Both the position numbers and the translations under genes were made by a program. A stretch of 64,000 nt of DNA from Diphasiastrum complanatum. Taxonomy: Eukaryota > Streptophyta > Lycopodiopsida > Lycopodiales > Lycopodiaceae. Below, in pieces: positions 24,464 through 34,659 of the stretch (position 1 is its first letter; every line of letters starts with the position of its first letter). The notes under the pieces were generated by a model. It saw nothing but the letters and a program-made list of their open reading frames with translations, had not been told where the DNA came from and ran no database searches. The stretch lies in the NCBI GenBank assembly GCA_029204225.1, contig MU831560.1, positions 64,001 to 128,000 on the forward strand. Direction: 5' to 3'.

Positions 24464-26491
24464 TGACACTCTCCCTACTTAACAGTTTTGTCCTACAAAA
24501 TGAAGATGCTCGTTCGATGAACTTGAATGCTCCATTTAAGATGTCATGTCTAACAACTTGCTCCATAGTTGCAGATCTAAGATTGTTTGAATTGAACCCA
24601 TCTGATAGCTTTAGTTTGCAACTTTCTTTTCCATTAAGAAGAAAAGATGGCTCAAGAAGAGATGGATGAAACACCATATTGCGTTTTGACAACCAAATCA
24701 CAATATCCTCTTTTGTCTGCTTTTTTGACTTCATGACAAATTGGATGATTTATCCAATTTCAATCCAAATGCTTCAATGATAACCATTAGCCTTGCATTT
24801 GAATTGTTAAGATCCCACATGAAGGAATTAATGTCATGATCAATTTTCAATATAGGAACCAATATGTTTCAATTAATCATCTCTAGAAATAACAAATGAT
24901 ATTCTAAATGTAATATCAAGTGAATGAGATGCTTGCAAAGAGTGATGATATCCCTTTCACTCAAAGTCTCTAAAAAAGATCTTTCGTAGATTATACATCA
25001 TCATGTTCAAAATATTGATATCTCCAATATTTTGAACCACAAAGTGGAAACTTTGATATAATGGATCTTTAGTTGTTTGTTCCATCTCGTAGGTAGGATA
25101 GTTTCCAACTTGTATATTACAAGTTTCATCACATTCCGTTGTGCACTCTATACTTAGTGAAACATTCATATAGATCAATTTTATCCTTGTCTATTAATTC
25201 CATTTCGCAAGAAGTCTTAGACAAGTCGTCTGGTTGAATGTGATGTAGTAGTTCTTGTAATTTCACCTACCCCTAAACTGGCCTTTGTATTGCTCAATCG
25301 AAGATCAATCTTCAAAACAAAAATATTGTCTTCATAATTATCCACATTGTCTTCGCTATCCTCAGTTGATTTTTGGTGTCCTTTGATTGAAACTATACTC
25401 ACATTTGGAATTTGCTTGTTCGATTCAAATTGGAAATTACATTGATGTTGCCATAGCACTCTATAAATGTTGATTGGCCATTTCTTATCAAGTCAGTAGA
25501 AAATCATGAGTTGATGATGAAGTTGGCTGATCCATAGTAAGTGTGAATAATGCCAAAGAATAGAAGGCAAAATTTAAAAAATTGTAGGTGAGTAATATAC
25601 TTGTAAAAAATAGTAAGACGAATAGTAGGCAAGTAAAAATTTTACTTAAAATAGAAAGTGTGAAATTTTGGAGGGCGAGTAAAAAACTTACTGAAAATGA
25701 AATTTGCTAATTTTTTGAAAAAAAACTTACTAAAAATACAAAAAAATAATGAGAGATTAAAAAATCTACTATAAAAAAAAAGGAAAATTTTGGAAGACGA
25801 GTTAACAACTTACTTAAAATAAAGAGTGTAAAATTTTCCAATCATGGAGAATGAAATTCAAAAATTTGTACTAAAAATATTAAGGGCAAATAATGGCAAT
25901 AGACCCGCACGTGTGGCAAGTAATGAACGAGTAATAAATTTGTTTTTTTTGAAAACTTCAGAATGAAGAACTTGTAAAAAATTTACGACATGATCAAAAG
26001 TATAACAACAAAAAACAGAAGTGTTTCTCTCCCAAAAATTTTCTCCAAAAACAAGGAAATGGACCTACTCTACAAGAATCTCCATAACTTTGTCAAATCT
26101 TAACCAAATTGGATGAAAATTAGTGCAAATTAAAGCTAAGAGAAAGAGTACAAATATTTACAACTACAATTAGAAAAAAAAAAATGGTCAAAATTACTGC
26201 CAAAATGGAGAAAAACAGACTGCAAAAACTATAGCTAACTAAAATTGGAATGAATTCACTAAAATGGCCATAACTTGGTCATTATAGCTCCAAATCAAGA
26301 AAAATTAATACTTCCAGAAAGCTAAGAGGAAGGCCTACTGATGTAAAACAAGAAATCATACAAAAAAAAAAAAAGTTAATAGGTCTGAAATCAAATCAAA
26401 ACATTCTGAAAATTGAAAAAGCAAGAAACTAGTAAAAGAACTTCACCAAACTTAAAGAAAACCACCAAATATGATGGGAAAAAGATCTAAT

Positions 26492-26503
26492 GCTTTGATA
26501 CAA
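26492..26503 (-). other. Degenerate primer-binding site
   Basis: The minus strand reads TTGTATCAAAGC against the TGGTATCAGAGC consensus, ten bases inside the 5' LTR end. It sets the orientation of the nested element. Confidence 0.65.
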
Positions 26504-26512
26504 AGAATTTCA

Positions 26513-26952
26513 TGTGCTAAATCCAAGCAAATAGTAATAACATTGAAATTAAATTTAAGAGCAAAAGAAGTACAAAGCATTCAAGATAACATATCCATAA
26601 GAAGCAAAAAAACATAAGGATCTTCATAGAATCACATTAGGTACAAGAGGAAGCTTAGAGCTCTCCTTTACAAATGAGCCAAAAGATCTTTAGAATGATG
26701 TCTCTTGTCTACTTATAGACAATGCTCTAACTTAACTAAACATAACTATCTTGAGAGATAGTTAGCTCATGTTAAGTCTTATTTAGTGTACATTGGGCCC
26801 TTATTGGCCTGTTATACTTATTTAATTACTTTGGAGGTCCTAAAGAGGGAACCGTCTTGTCCTTAAGGCTAATAGCTCATTTTGGGCCTACAAAGCTTAT
26901 GATGGATATTATATAGTGTTGATAAGCACTAATGTACTAAAACTAGAGTACA
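26513..26952 (-). repeat. 5' LTR
   Basis: Right direct repeat of the nested element (440 bp), sharing with the left copy long blocks such as 'AATGATGTCTCTTG', 'CTTAACTAAACATAACTATC' and 'TAGTGTTGATAAGCACT'. The many substitutions between the copies indicate an old insertion. Confidence 0.8.
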
Positions 26953-26957
26953 AACTT

Positions 26958-27300
26958 CATAAAATATTTGGCTTGAGAGGCCTTTAGTCGATGCACATTG
27001 CATATTTGACTAACGTTCAACACTTCCTCTCAACAACTCCATTTGACTGAGGAGAATAAGGAGTGATAAACGGTTGCTTAATGCCTTTGCTAAGGTAGTA
27101 TTCCTAGAATTTGGTTGAGATTTACTTTCCATCGTTGTTAGTTCTTAATGCCTTGACTATTTTACCAATTTAGTTTCAACATGTCCCTTGAAGATTTTGA
27201 AGAAGTGAAATGCTTCTAATTTATGCTTTATAAAATATATTGATGTTCTTCTTGAAAATTCATCAGTGAATGTAATAAAGATTTGTGTGAAAGTTATAAA
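26958..27300 (-). pseudogene. Ty1/copia integrase catalytic core (other half of the split element)
   Basis: The minus strand reads 'FITFTDEFSRRTSIYFIKH', then 'VKALRTNNDGK', then 'PYSPQSNGVVERKC'. This is the copia integrase core; the second motif is normally RTDNGGE, so the catalytic Asp is Asn here, and several stops follow. It runs into the LTR of the nested element after 'RPLKPNIL' and resumes at 23936. Confidence 0.85.
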
Positions 27301-27308
27301 AAGGTATC

Positions 27309-27881
27309 TATCATAGCTTTAGGGGTTTGCTTAGTTTTTATGTCAAGCATCTTTGTGTAGGAGCTTGATAGGGCCAAAATCGGCAAAGATGGCAAAATTG
27401 TCAATTCCACATGTAAAGCCACAATTTGGCCAAAAGTAGCTTATGATGCAATCTTGAGCTAGTCAGGCTTGTAAATAGGCTTGTGACACTTGTGTTAATG
27501 TAATTTGATGAGTATTAAAGTGAAAGTGTTGGCTTTGGTCAAAGGGTCGAATCAAAATTGAGAAATCCTCATGAGGGGTCCAAAAGAATTGCAAGATGGA
27601 TGCATCACTCATCGAATAGCATTAGAGAGGCTAGGATTAGGGGTCCAATAGGAAGTAAGCATGGCTCTCCACAAGTTTCATATGTATACTCATTACCAAT
27701 CATAATCTAATTGAGTTTTTGAGTCATATTGAGTGCAATCTATGCATCTATCTTTGCCTTGTTGCCTTAGATTTTGATCTAGATCTTGGATTTCAATCTA
27801 GTGTTGATCTAAAGTGCATAAGCTTTGCTTAGGAGATCATTCACACACATTAGGACATTCCCACATGTGTGAAATTTCACA
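27309..27881 (+). repeat. Copia 5' LTR
   Basis: Ends '...CCACATGTGTGAAATTTCACA' (last 20 shown in part) directly before a primer site. It is homologous to the LTR at 47844-48533 and, more weakly, to 41408-41823: all share 'GATGGCAAA', 'CTTAGGAGATCA' and the 'CTCCCACA(T/C)G(T/C)GTGAA' end. The start is placed from that alignment and is approximate. Confidence 0.75.
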
Positions 27882-27893
27882 TGGTATCAGAGC
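27882..27893 (+). other. Primer-binding site
   Basis: TGGTATCAGAGC, an exact initiator tRNA-Met primer site, immediately after the LTR. Confidence 0.9.
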
Positions 27894-28039
27894 CTACCTA
27901 AGCTTTTGATGCATCTATCATCCATAGTTTCAAAAATTTCATGAAAATCAAGATCTAGATAGTGTTGATTGCATCTCCCATGCTATTTCAAGGAAATTTG
28001 GATCGAAAGGGTTCATCATCATAAGGATTGAATCATTTC

Positions 28040-28803
28040 TGATATTGTTTGAATTTTCCTACTCAGATACATGTGAAGGACAACCCAATCTTCCAATGCA
28101 TTTCTCAATGGTTATCTTCAAGAGGAAATTTATATGGAACAACCTCAAGGATTCATCAAGGATGAATCAAAGGTGTGCTTGCTTTTCAAAAGACTTTATG
28201 GACTTAAGCAAGCACCAAGATCTTGATATGAGAGAGACTCAACTCTTTCCTTATCTCACTAGGATTCACTCTTAATGACTATGATCCTTCCATGTATATC
28301 AAGTTTGTTGCTAGTGATACTGTTATTCTACTCATTTATGTAGATGTCATTATCCTTTGTGGAAGTTGTATCAAATTGGTTGAAGAGACCAAAATAGAAC
28401 TTGGAAAAGAATCTAAGATGCAAGATCTAGGAGAGATCCATTACATATTAGGCCTAGAGATTGACTTTCATGATGATTATGCTTTTATTTGTCAATCTAG
28501 ATATGCTCTTGTTATGTTGAAAAAATTTCATATGGAAGGTTGTAAGGGCATTGATACACCAATGGAGCACATTGTAAAAGATCCTAGTCTTTGCTTGTTA
28601 GTAGTCATTATACGAATAATCATGTTCGAATTTTGAATTGCCTTAGATGTCTTAGAGAAAAAACTCTATCTACATTTATGCCTCTTAGCCCAATCCATGC
28701 CACCCAAGTACATTTTCAAGAATATGTTTGAGAAGCTAGAAAAGTGGAGCTTTAAGTTTTCTAGAGAAAACCTGTGTATACTGATATAGTTATGTGTGGT
28801 TTT
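28040..28803 (+). pseudogene. Ty1/copia reverse transcriptase and start of RNase H
   Basis: The frame reads 'LYGTTS' with neighbouring frames giving copia '[11 protein letters not shown]', 'LYGLKQAP' and then an open stretch 28292-28636: 'VILLIYVDVIILCG' (catalytic YVDD changed to YVDV) and 'KMQDLGEIHYILGLEID'. RNase H-like sequence follows with frameshifts to 'VYTDIVMCGF' at 28800. Only 150-200 bp separates RT from the primer site, so gag, protease and integrase have been deleted. RNase H continues at about 32135, beyond an inserted LTR element. Confidence 0.85.
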
Positions 28804-29417
28804 TGTGAAAGTTTCATGCATAAAGGAACAACCTTAAATATGCCAAGATTGTCTCCACAATCTCTAACTATGAAACCTAGTCAAGATGTAGAAACATCCA
28901 AAAGGTTGTCAAACTCTTCAAGTGGATCAAATATGATGAAGGATTTGTTTTGGACATCTAACAATGTCAAAAATTAGAGAATATAATATTCATATAGATG
29001 CATGAAAAATAGGTCATAATCATCATTCACATAAGCAAGACAAATGAGAAAATTCTACACAATGTAGAGCTCAATCTCCCTCCAATATGAGGTATGTACA
29101 TCAATTACTAAAAAGGTAAAGTATTCAATTATTTATAGTTGTATTAGACTACATTTAAAAGGTTCTAAAAATAGGGTTAAGCCCTAAATCTCTACCACCC
29201 AACAAATCAATGGTTTGGATTGACTAGCTTAACAATGACCACATAGTCTTATGAAATATACATATAAAACAATAGAAGAATGTCATTTGGACCAAATTGG
29301 CCCCCTCCACATGATTTCCACACATGTGGCCTCCACTTTGACCCTTGGTAAAAATATTTGAAGTTTTCATATTTAGGTCTAAAGTTGATATTTGCCAATT
29401 TAGACTATTTTTTCACA
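28804..29417 (-). repeat. 3' LTR
   Basis: On the minus strand it starts TGTGAAAAAATAG after the purine tract and ends ...CTTTCACA. It is the complete copy; its partner keeps only the last 180 bp or so. Confidence 0.8.
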
Positions 29418-29469
29418 TTCCCCCTCAAATTTAACTTGGGAAAACAAATACTATGATCACCATCCATGC

Positions 29470-30135
29470 TTACCATAACCAAGATAAGATTTCTTTGATG
29501 AAGATCCTTTGAGAACCTTCAAAAACCATCACTTGACAAAATCCATACTTGCCCTTGCCCCCATCCCAAGTGAGTACATCAGAGAAAACATGAGCATCAT
29601 AAAAAATGAAGTAGCAACAATGATGAATCTTATTTAACACAAATCCAAGAGTAAGTAGGTGATAAAACCATCTTTCTTTTGCTCTCATCCTCTTATATGA
29701 ATCTGAACCTGAATCATATGTTATATTCATTGATAATCCTCCAAAAAGCATGCCAAGAACTCTAGTTGCCAAGTTTTGTCACAAAATTCCTCTTTCCAAG
29801 CATCAACGTCTCACACTAGAGTTTTGCATGACTTTAACACCAATAACCAAAGATAACATTCTGATTTTTCCAGATCTTTATATTTATCATATCAAGAAGA
29901 AAAACAACATTCTTCATCCCAAATCTTTGATTAAGACCATACAGGATCTTATCAAACTCCGTTTCACTATGTAGAGTGAAAACAATGTCATCACCATGAA
30001 ACAACCACAAGATAGAATGATTTCTATCAAACAGGAAATATAAAGGATGAAGATGAGTGTACAACCAAGTTTTTGAAACCTCTATGAGTCCATCCAAACC
30101 TATATAATGATGAAAAATCAGATTCATCATGTACT
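29470..30135 (-). pseudogene. Conserved frame downstream of gag, family unknown
   Basis: The minus-strand frame 29834-30130 reads 'GLDGLIEVSKTWLYTHLHPL', 'FHGDDIVFTLHSETEFDKIL' and 'YGLNQRFGMKN'. It is homologous to the minus-strand reading at 21030-21200 in another element. A further frame at 29470-29772 follows. Conservation between two elements of the window suggests a real protein of this retrotransposon family, located 3' of gag. I recognise no protease, RT or known domain in it. Confidence 0.5.
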
Positions 30136-30928
30136 TGAACTCGAATGTGGTAGATAATCAAAAACTAGTATTTTCCTTGCTTGATTTCCAAGCTCCATCT
30201 CCATCTTCCTCAAGCACTAAACATGCATTTGTTACCTTCCTTCCCACATGGTTTTAGCAAGCTTTGGATCTAAAAATCCTCTTTTAATACTTGGTGATGT
30301 TCCATGCTCAATGCCAAAATCACTAGCACCAAAGAAGTGCCAAAAGATGCCAAACATCAAAAAATTTCACTAGGATTTTGCATAACATAACTAAGCTCAT
30401 AACAACACATGCCAAAGGTACATCCTCTCTAGTAGCTCTCCCGTTGTCACAAATACATGCTAATGATACATCCTATTTACTCTTCCTAATTTTTTCACAA
30501 CTCAATACATTCTTTTTTCCATAATAACATGCTAAAGATACATTCTTCCTAGTATTGACACAACGAAAAACCTAGCATAGATCCATCCTCTCTTCCATGC
30601 AACCACATTAGAGAATAATACCTCTCTAACATTAATGAATCTTTCCAAATATGGCAAAGATGTAATGTAAGCCAAAACATCATAAAACACACATTACATG
30701 ACATCTTGAGCTAAAACAAGATTAAACTAAGAGTCTAAATAGAACTCTTCTCCATGATCATCCATACCTTCACCATTTCTTGATATATAGAGACCATTTA
30801 CATTGCTTGTGTTTCCATGTGTGATTGAAGTACACCCTTCTAAAAAACAAACATCATTTTTTGTTTATAAATGAAATCTTTGATCCTACCAAAGAAATCC
30901 ATCCAACTTGAATCAAAAGAATCAAAAC

Positions 30929-31014
30929 AAGATGCAATGCTAGACATGTTACCTCCAAGATGCAAGGCTAGACATGTTACCTCCAAGATGCAAGGCTAGA
31001 CATGTTACCTCCAA
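30929..31014. repeat. Tandem repeat, 28 bp unit, 3 copies
   Basis: AAGATGCAA(T/G)GCTAGACATG followed by TTACCTCC, repeated at 30929, 30957 and 30985 almost without change, so it is younger than the element it lies in. Confidence 0.95.
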
Positions 31015-31138
31015 GGAAAATCATGCCTCCATCAAATCAAACCAAACCTCCACCATCCTTGGGAGTGTCATCACTAACATCAGTAGTGCTATTGCTTTGA
31101 TTACAACAACTATTGGTTTTTACTCTATGTCTTATAAA

Positions 31139-31760
31139 TCATTCACTTGCACAATGAACAAATTCACCACTGTACAAACATTGAATTTGAGAATTGTTTA
31201 TGTTATCTTCATGTAAGAAAGTACACCCTTCCATAATGAACTTGGATCTTTGCTTGCTACTCCTCTTGGCTCTATTCTGTTTTTTTTTTTTGTTGATGAA
31301 AAAGACTTTTTCATTGTCCTTTGAGTTGCTTTGTTGATGCTTCCCTCTTGCTTGCATGTTGGCATGCCGAAAATCCTTGGTCACCAACTCACTATGCAAT
31401 TCCTTCAAGGTAGGTATCTCTCCATGACTTCTCAAGATATTTTTCCTTGATCCAAAGAGCCTATGTAATGTGTCCCAAGCCTTCTTTGTTGTAGTGGCCC
31501 TCTTCAACTCCACAATGAGTTCATTTGACACATTTATTTTGATGACGTGCAAAACTTGTCTAGCTCTCTTGTCAAATCTCAAACCTTCTTATGTTCTTGA
31601 GGTCTTTCCTCAACACCACGCACAATATTCATTAGGTCCTGTATCGCAAGTATATTTTTCATCCAAATTTTCAGACTTAAATCACTATCAAATGGAAACC
31701 AAATTTGAATCTGACTTTTTAGTACTGAAATATGGCTTCAAATCACTTTAATGAATAGGG
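31139..31760 (-). pseudogene. Ty1/copia gag remnant (UBN2/gag_pre type)
   Basis: The minus-strand frame contains 'RARQVLHVIKINVSNELI', then 'TTTKKAWDTLHRLFGS', then a basic tail. This is the helical gag core of copia elements (A...I...L.......I....TAKEAWDxLxxxY). The N-terminal part upstream (31590-31760) is frameshifted. The basic C-terminal stretch has no intact CCHC knuckle. It lies 180 bp downstream of the primer site of the non-autonomous element, in the correct order. Confidence 0.75.
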
Positions 31761-31941
31761 GGAAACATTGGATCAGGCCTATTTAAAAGCGGAATCCTCT
31801 ATGACAAAAATTTGATGCTGAAAATTGTGAAAAAGCACTAAAATTGTCTTTCTAGCTTCACCCTTTGCATCCTAACTCCAATTTTGCTCAAAACCTAACG
31901 AATCACCTAAAGAAAAAAGAAAGATCAGTATCCCACCTTGA

Positions 31942-31953
31942 GCTTTGATACAT
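31942..31953 (-). other. Degenerate primer-binding site
   Basis: The minus strand reads ATGTATCAAAGC next to the LTR end ...TTTTACA. Two bases differ from TGGTATCAAAGC seen at 21985. Confidence 0.65.
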
Positions 31954-32134
31954 TGTAAAAGTTTCATGCATAAAAGAACAAACCTCTTATGCCACGATTA
32001 TTTACACATTCTCTAACTATGAAACCTAGTCAAGATGTAGAAACATCCAAAATATCTTCAAACTCTTCAAGTGGACCAAATATGATGAAGGACTTGTTTT
32101 GGACCTATAATAATGTCAACAATCAAAGAACATA

Positions 32135-32270
32135 GCATGGCTTAGTGGATTTTATTTGGATGAGAAATTTTCACTCTCTTTTTTCTAGAGGTGACTGTTT
32201 ACATTCTAGAAGAAAAGGATATCTATATCATCTTGAATTGGAGTGGATTCTTAGTATGAGATTGAATTGT
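32135..32270 (+). pseudogene. Copia RNase H, continuation beyond the nested insertion
   Basis: The frame reads 'GFYLDEKFSLSFFSRGDCLH' then 'RRKG', matching the copia RNase H block W.G...D.rSTSGY.F..G...SW.SKKq. Read together with 28660-28803 it shows that one RNase H sequence was split by the LTR element at 28804-32130. Confidence 0.65.
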
Positions 32271-34270
32271 ATCAATAGGTATGGACTGCATGAGAATATA
32301 AAAAAATTGCTTGAATGTTTAAATATTTACTTACTACTTGCAATTAATGGGTGGGGTAAAAGATATTATTTATTCTCTAAAGACTCAATAGAAGTCTTCT
32401 TATGTCTCCTTTGCACCACCCAGCACAGGTGGACAAAACTGATTTACTAAACATAACAATTAGAAATGGAAAGGTAACTTTCTAAATAAAACATCTATAG
32501 TTGAACTATATAGATATGCATATCCATATGACAAAGCAGAAATTATATTTTGTTTAGCTTTTTTAATAGGCGTTGGCTTTGTTGATACACTTAAAGCTAA
32601 TTGTGTCTTTCTTAATCCCTATAGAAACTACCAAATTGTTGAGGAGAAACACATGATAGACGATGTGAGACTAACAAGGCCAATCACTAAAAGAGTAAGT
32701 CTATTCCTAACACCACCTTATAGATGTGTACCTAGGAAGTATAGAAGATATATTCCCAAATTCATGGAAGGAGTTAAATACAATTATGTGAATCCATATT
32801 GAATTATGAGATTCACATTAGAACAAATATCTAAACAAAAAGAATAACATATTGATGAAAGAAAATTTCTTTAACATGACCATCCTGAGCAAGATAGGCC
32901 TTGTGATGTCATATTTAGAGGAAATTGACAATGGTATGAATTTTCGAAAGAAGCATCATGTCGAATAGGTATAGTAAGAGTAACTTAAATCAATATTCAA
33001 GGGACCTTGACAAGGAAATATGAAGTGCTAGTTAATGAGAATTGACATTCTTATAAACAGAGCTAAGAACAGAGTAGATATAAGTCTATTTACAAGATAG
33101 TGAAGGTAATTAATAATGCCAAGACTAAGAGATAGAGAGAGTATATTAATGTTACCTAGCTAGCAATAAATGTGTGAGAGAATATATGTTATTTGGTTAG
33201 TGTAATAATAGATTGCTATCAATAATGGATAAAGCCTGTGTACCAAAGAGAAGTGATATTAGATTTGTTAAAATACTTTATAAAGTTGGATTGATTGATC
33301 ATATATATATCTAAATATAGAGTATACATTAAACAGAGTATGTTGGGCTATAATAGATTCTAAGTCTAGTGAAACTATAGAAGAAAATTTACCTAGTGGA
33401 ACTTATTCCATGAAAGCCCCAAAACATCTATAGAATAAGTAGGAGTTAGTCATTCTTTTATATGATATGAGCTTACCGACATACCACCTTTGTAGATAAT
33501 AAACTTTATTCAACTGATAGTGGAAGCCAATCAAGATTTTACCCGAAATTGGCCTACTCCTACCATTGTACAAGAAATACAAGAAGGTATCATATTCTTA
33601 ACAAACAAGTGGAGTAGACTCATACCAAACAACATTTAGTTAGTGGAGTTCTTGAGTATACCTAAAAGCGAACACTTCTATTGGGGGGAAAGAGAACAAC
33701 AAACATTTGATAATCTTGTTAGAGCTATGGACATGGTTGGGAATCATATAATAGACGTATTCAATGACATCAATGTTGATGATGTTTGAAGATTCAAAGT
33801 AGTGGAATTTTAAAATACTTAGTTACTCTATGAGCCTCATGATGAATGTCTTTATATATAGACTATTCAATATATACTTGAGAATATATAAAAATTTTCT
33901 TTTTATTCTCATGACTCTTCAATATAAGAGCTAATCATATGCATCTTGATGATCCAAGAGAGTCTGATCCAAGACTTTCCTTCTTCTTTGGAGTATGAAC
34001 TTTTCGCATAATATCTTAAGTATAGTACTTAGAATACTTTTGAATCCCAAGAATTTTGCATCTATAATCCATAAAACATCAGTAAAGTCAATAAATAACA
34101 AAGGTAAAATATTGTCATTGACTATGCTTTGTTTGGATACTAAGTTTGAAAATATGGGTGAATGATATTGATTGATACTAATGTTTTCTATATGAGTTGC
34201 TTTGTGATCTTGGTGGTATGCTTGAATGTGGTCAAAGAAAAAAGTATAAAAACTATTCAAATGTGTGATT
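32270..34270 (+). pseudogene. Unrecognised coding-derived element, copy A (direct order X then Y)
   Basis: Translated piecewise, this stretch gives protein-like blocks that recur at 38.9-40.7 kb: X (32270-33150; 'NYQIVE', 'HMIDD', 'FLTPPY', 'VPRKYRRYI', 'DVIFRGN', 'GTLTRKYE') and Y (33230-34260; 'GLIDHIY', 'NWPTPT', 'FDNLVRAMDM', 'IDVFNDIN', then a block with 'HMHLDDP'). Conservation lies in the amino-acid reading despite stops and frameshifts in both copies, so it derives from a protein of several hundred residues. A gypsy RT fragment follows on the same strand at 34284. It could be the gag or accessory region of a gypsy-like element, or an old viral insertion. I recognise no known family, zinc knuckle or catalytic motif. 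Confidence 0.5.
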
Positions 34271-34283
34271 CATACATGAAGTA

Positions 34284-34640
34284 CCTATCAATGGATAGAT
34301 ATCACCCATAGTCATAGTGCCCAAGAAAAAGAAAAAGCTATGGATATGTATTGGTTATAGTAAAATTAGTGCATCTACAAAGAAAAAATATTTTCCACTA
34401 CCATGTAACGATAGTATTTTAGATGAAGTGGGTGGACATCAATTGTATTCTTTTATGGATGGACTTAGTGGTTACAATGAAGTGCTTATAGATATGCGAC
34501 TGATTATTTGTCCGATAATCCAATGCTTAAATGTTTGTCTATGTAATCACCGTAGTAATAATGATTTCAAAGTTAGTTACTATAAGATTGAATGTGATTT
34601 CTATCACTATTGTTTTGTTCAAAATTGATAGGCGTAGTCA
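34284..34640 (+). pseudogene. Ty3/gypsy reverse transcriptase N-terminal half
   Basis: The frame contains 'SPIVIVPKKKKKLWICIGYS', then 'ASTKKKYFPLPCNDSILDEV', then 'LYSFMDGLSGYNEV'. This is the gypsy RT fingers/palm start (SPIVxVPKKxGxxRxCVDYRKLNxxTxKDxFPLPxxDxxLDxxxGxxxxSxxDGxSGYxQ), with the first catalytic Asp kept in 'FMDG'. Similarity fades after about 34490 and no YVDD box follows. Confidence 0.85.
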
Positions 34641-34659
34641 TGCATAGAAAAAGAAGAAA

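Larger units (their letters stand above)
23937..26952 (-). mobile_element. Non-autonomous LTR retrotransposon nested in a copia integrase
   Basis: Two direct repeats of several hundred bp, 23937-24463 and 26513-26952, both begin (plus strand) 'TGTGC(C/T)AAATCCAAGCAAA' and end '...GTACA', giving the TG...CA form of LTRs. On the minus strand the right copy is followed by a primer site (26492-26503, TTGTATCAAAGC). The left copy is preceded by a purine tract (AAGTAGGGAGAGTG, 24467-24480). The element therefore reads leftwards, with 5' LTR on the right. The 2.05 kb interior has no recognisable gag or pol, only AT-rich DNA and short frames, so it would need proteins from another element. The left LTR carries about 87 bp lacking from the right one. 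The flanks are two halves of a copia integrase. No clear target-site duplication was found. Confidence 0.8.
28804..32130 (-). mobile_element. Non-autonomous LTR retrotransposon with gag, nested in copia RNase H
   Basis: Direct repeats: 28804-29417 (full, 614 bp, 3' LTR for a leftward element) and 31954-~32130 (truncated 5' LTR). Both start 'TGT(G/A)AAAGTTTCATGCATAAA' and share 'CTAACTATGAAACCTAGTC' and 'AAGATGTAGAAACATCC'. On the minus strand a primer site (31942-31953, ATGTATCAAAGC) follows the 5' LTR, and a textbook purine tract (TTTGAGGGGGAA, about 29418-29431) precedes the 3' LTR. The interior holds a copia gag remnant and a second conserved frame but no protease, integrase, RT or RNase H. 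It interrupts a plus-strand copia RNase H that resumes at about 32135. Confidence 0.8.

Noticed and set aside
24453-25459. Minus-strand frames in the interior of the 23.9-27.0 kb LTR element
   Set aside because: Short, without gag or pol motifs, and partly overlapping the LTR and purine tract; treated as non-coding interior.
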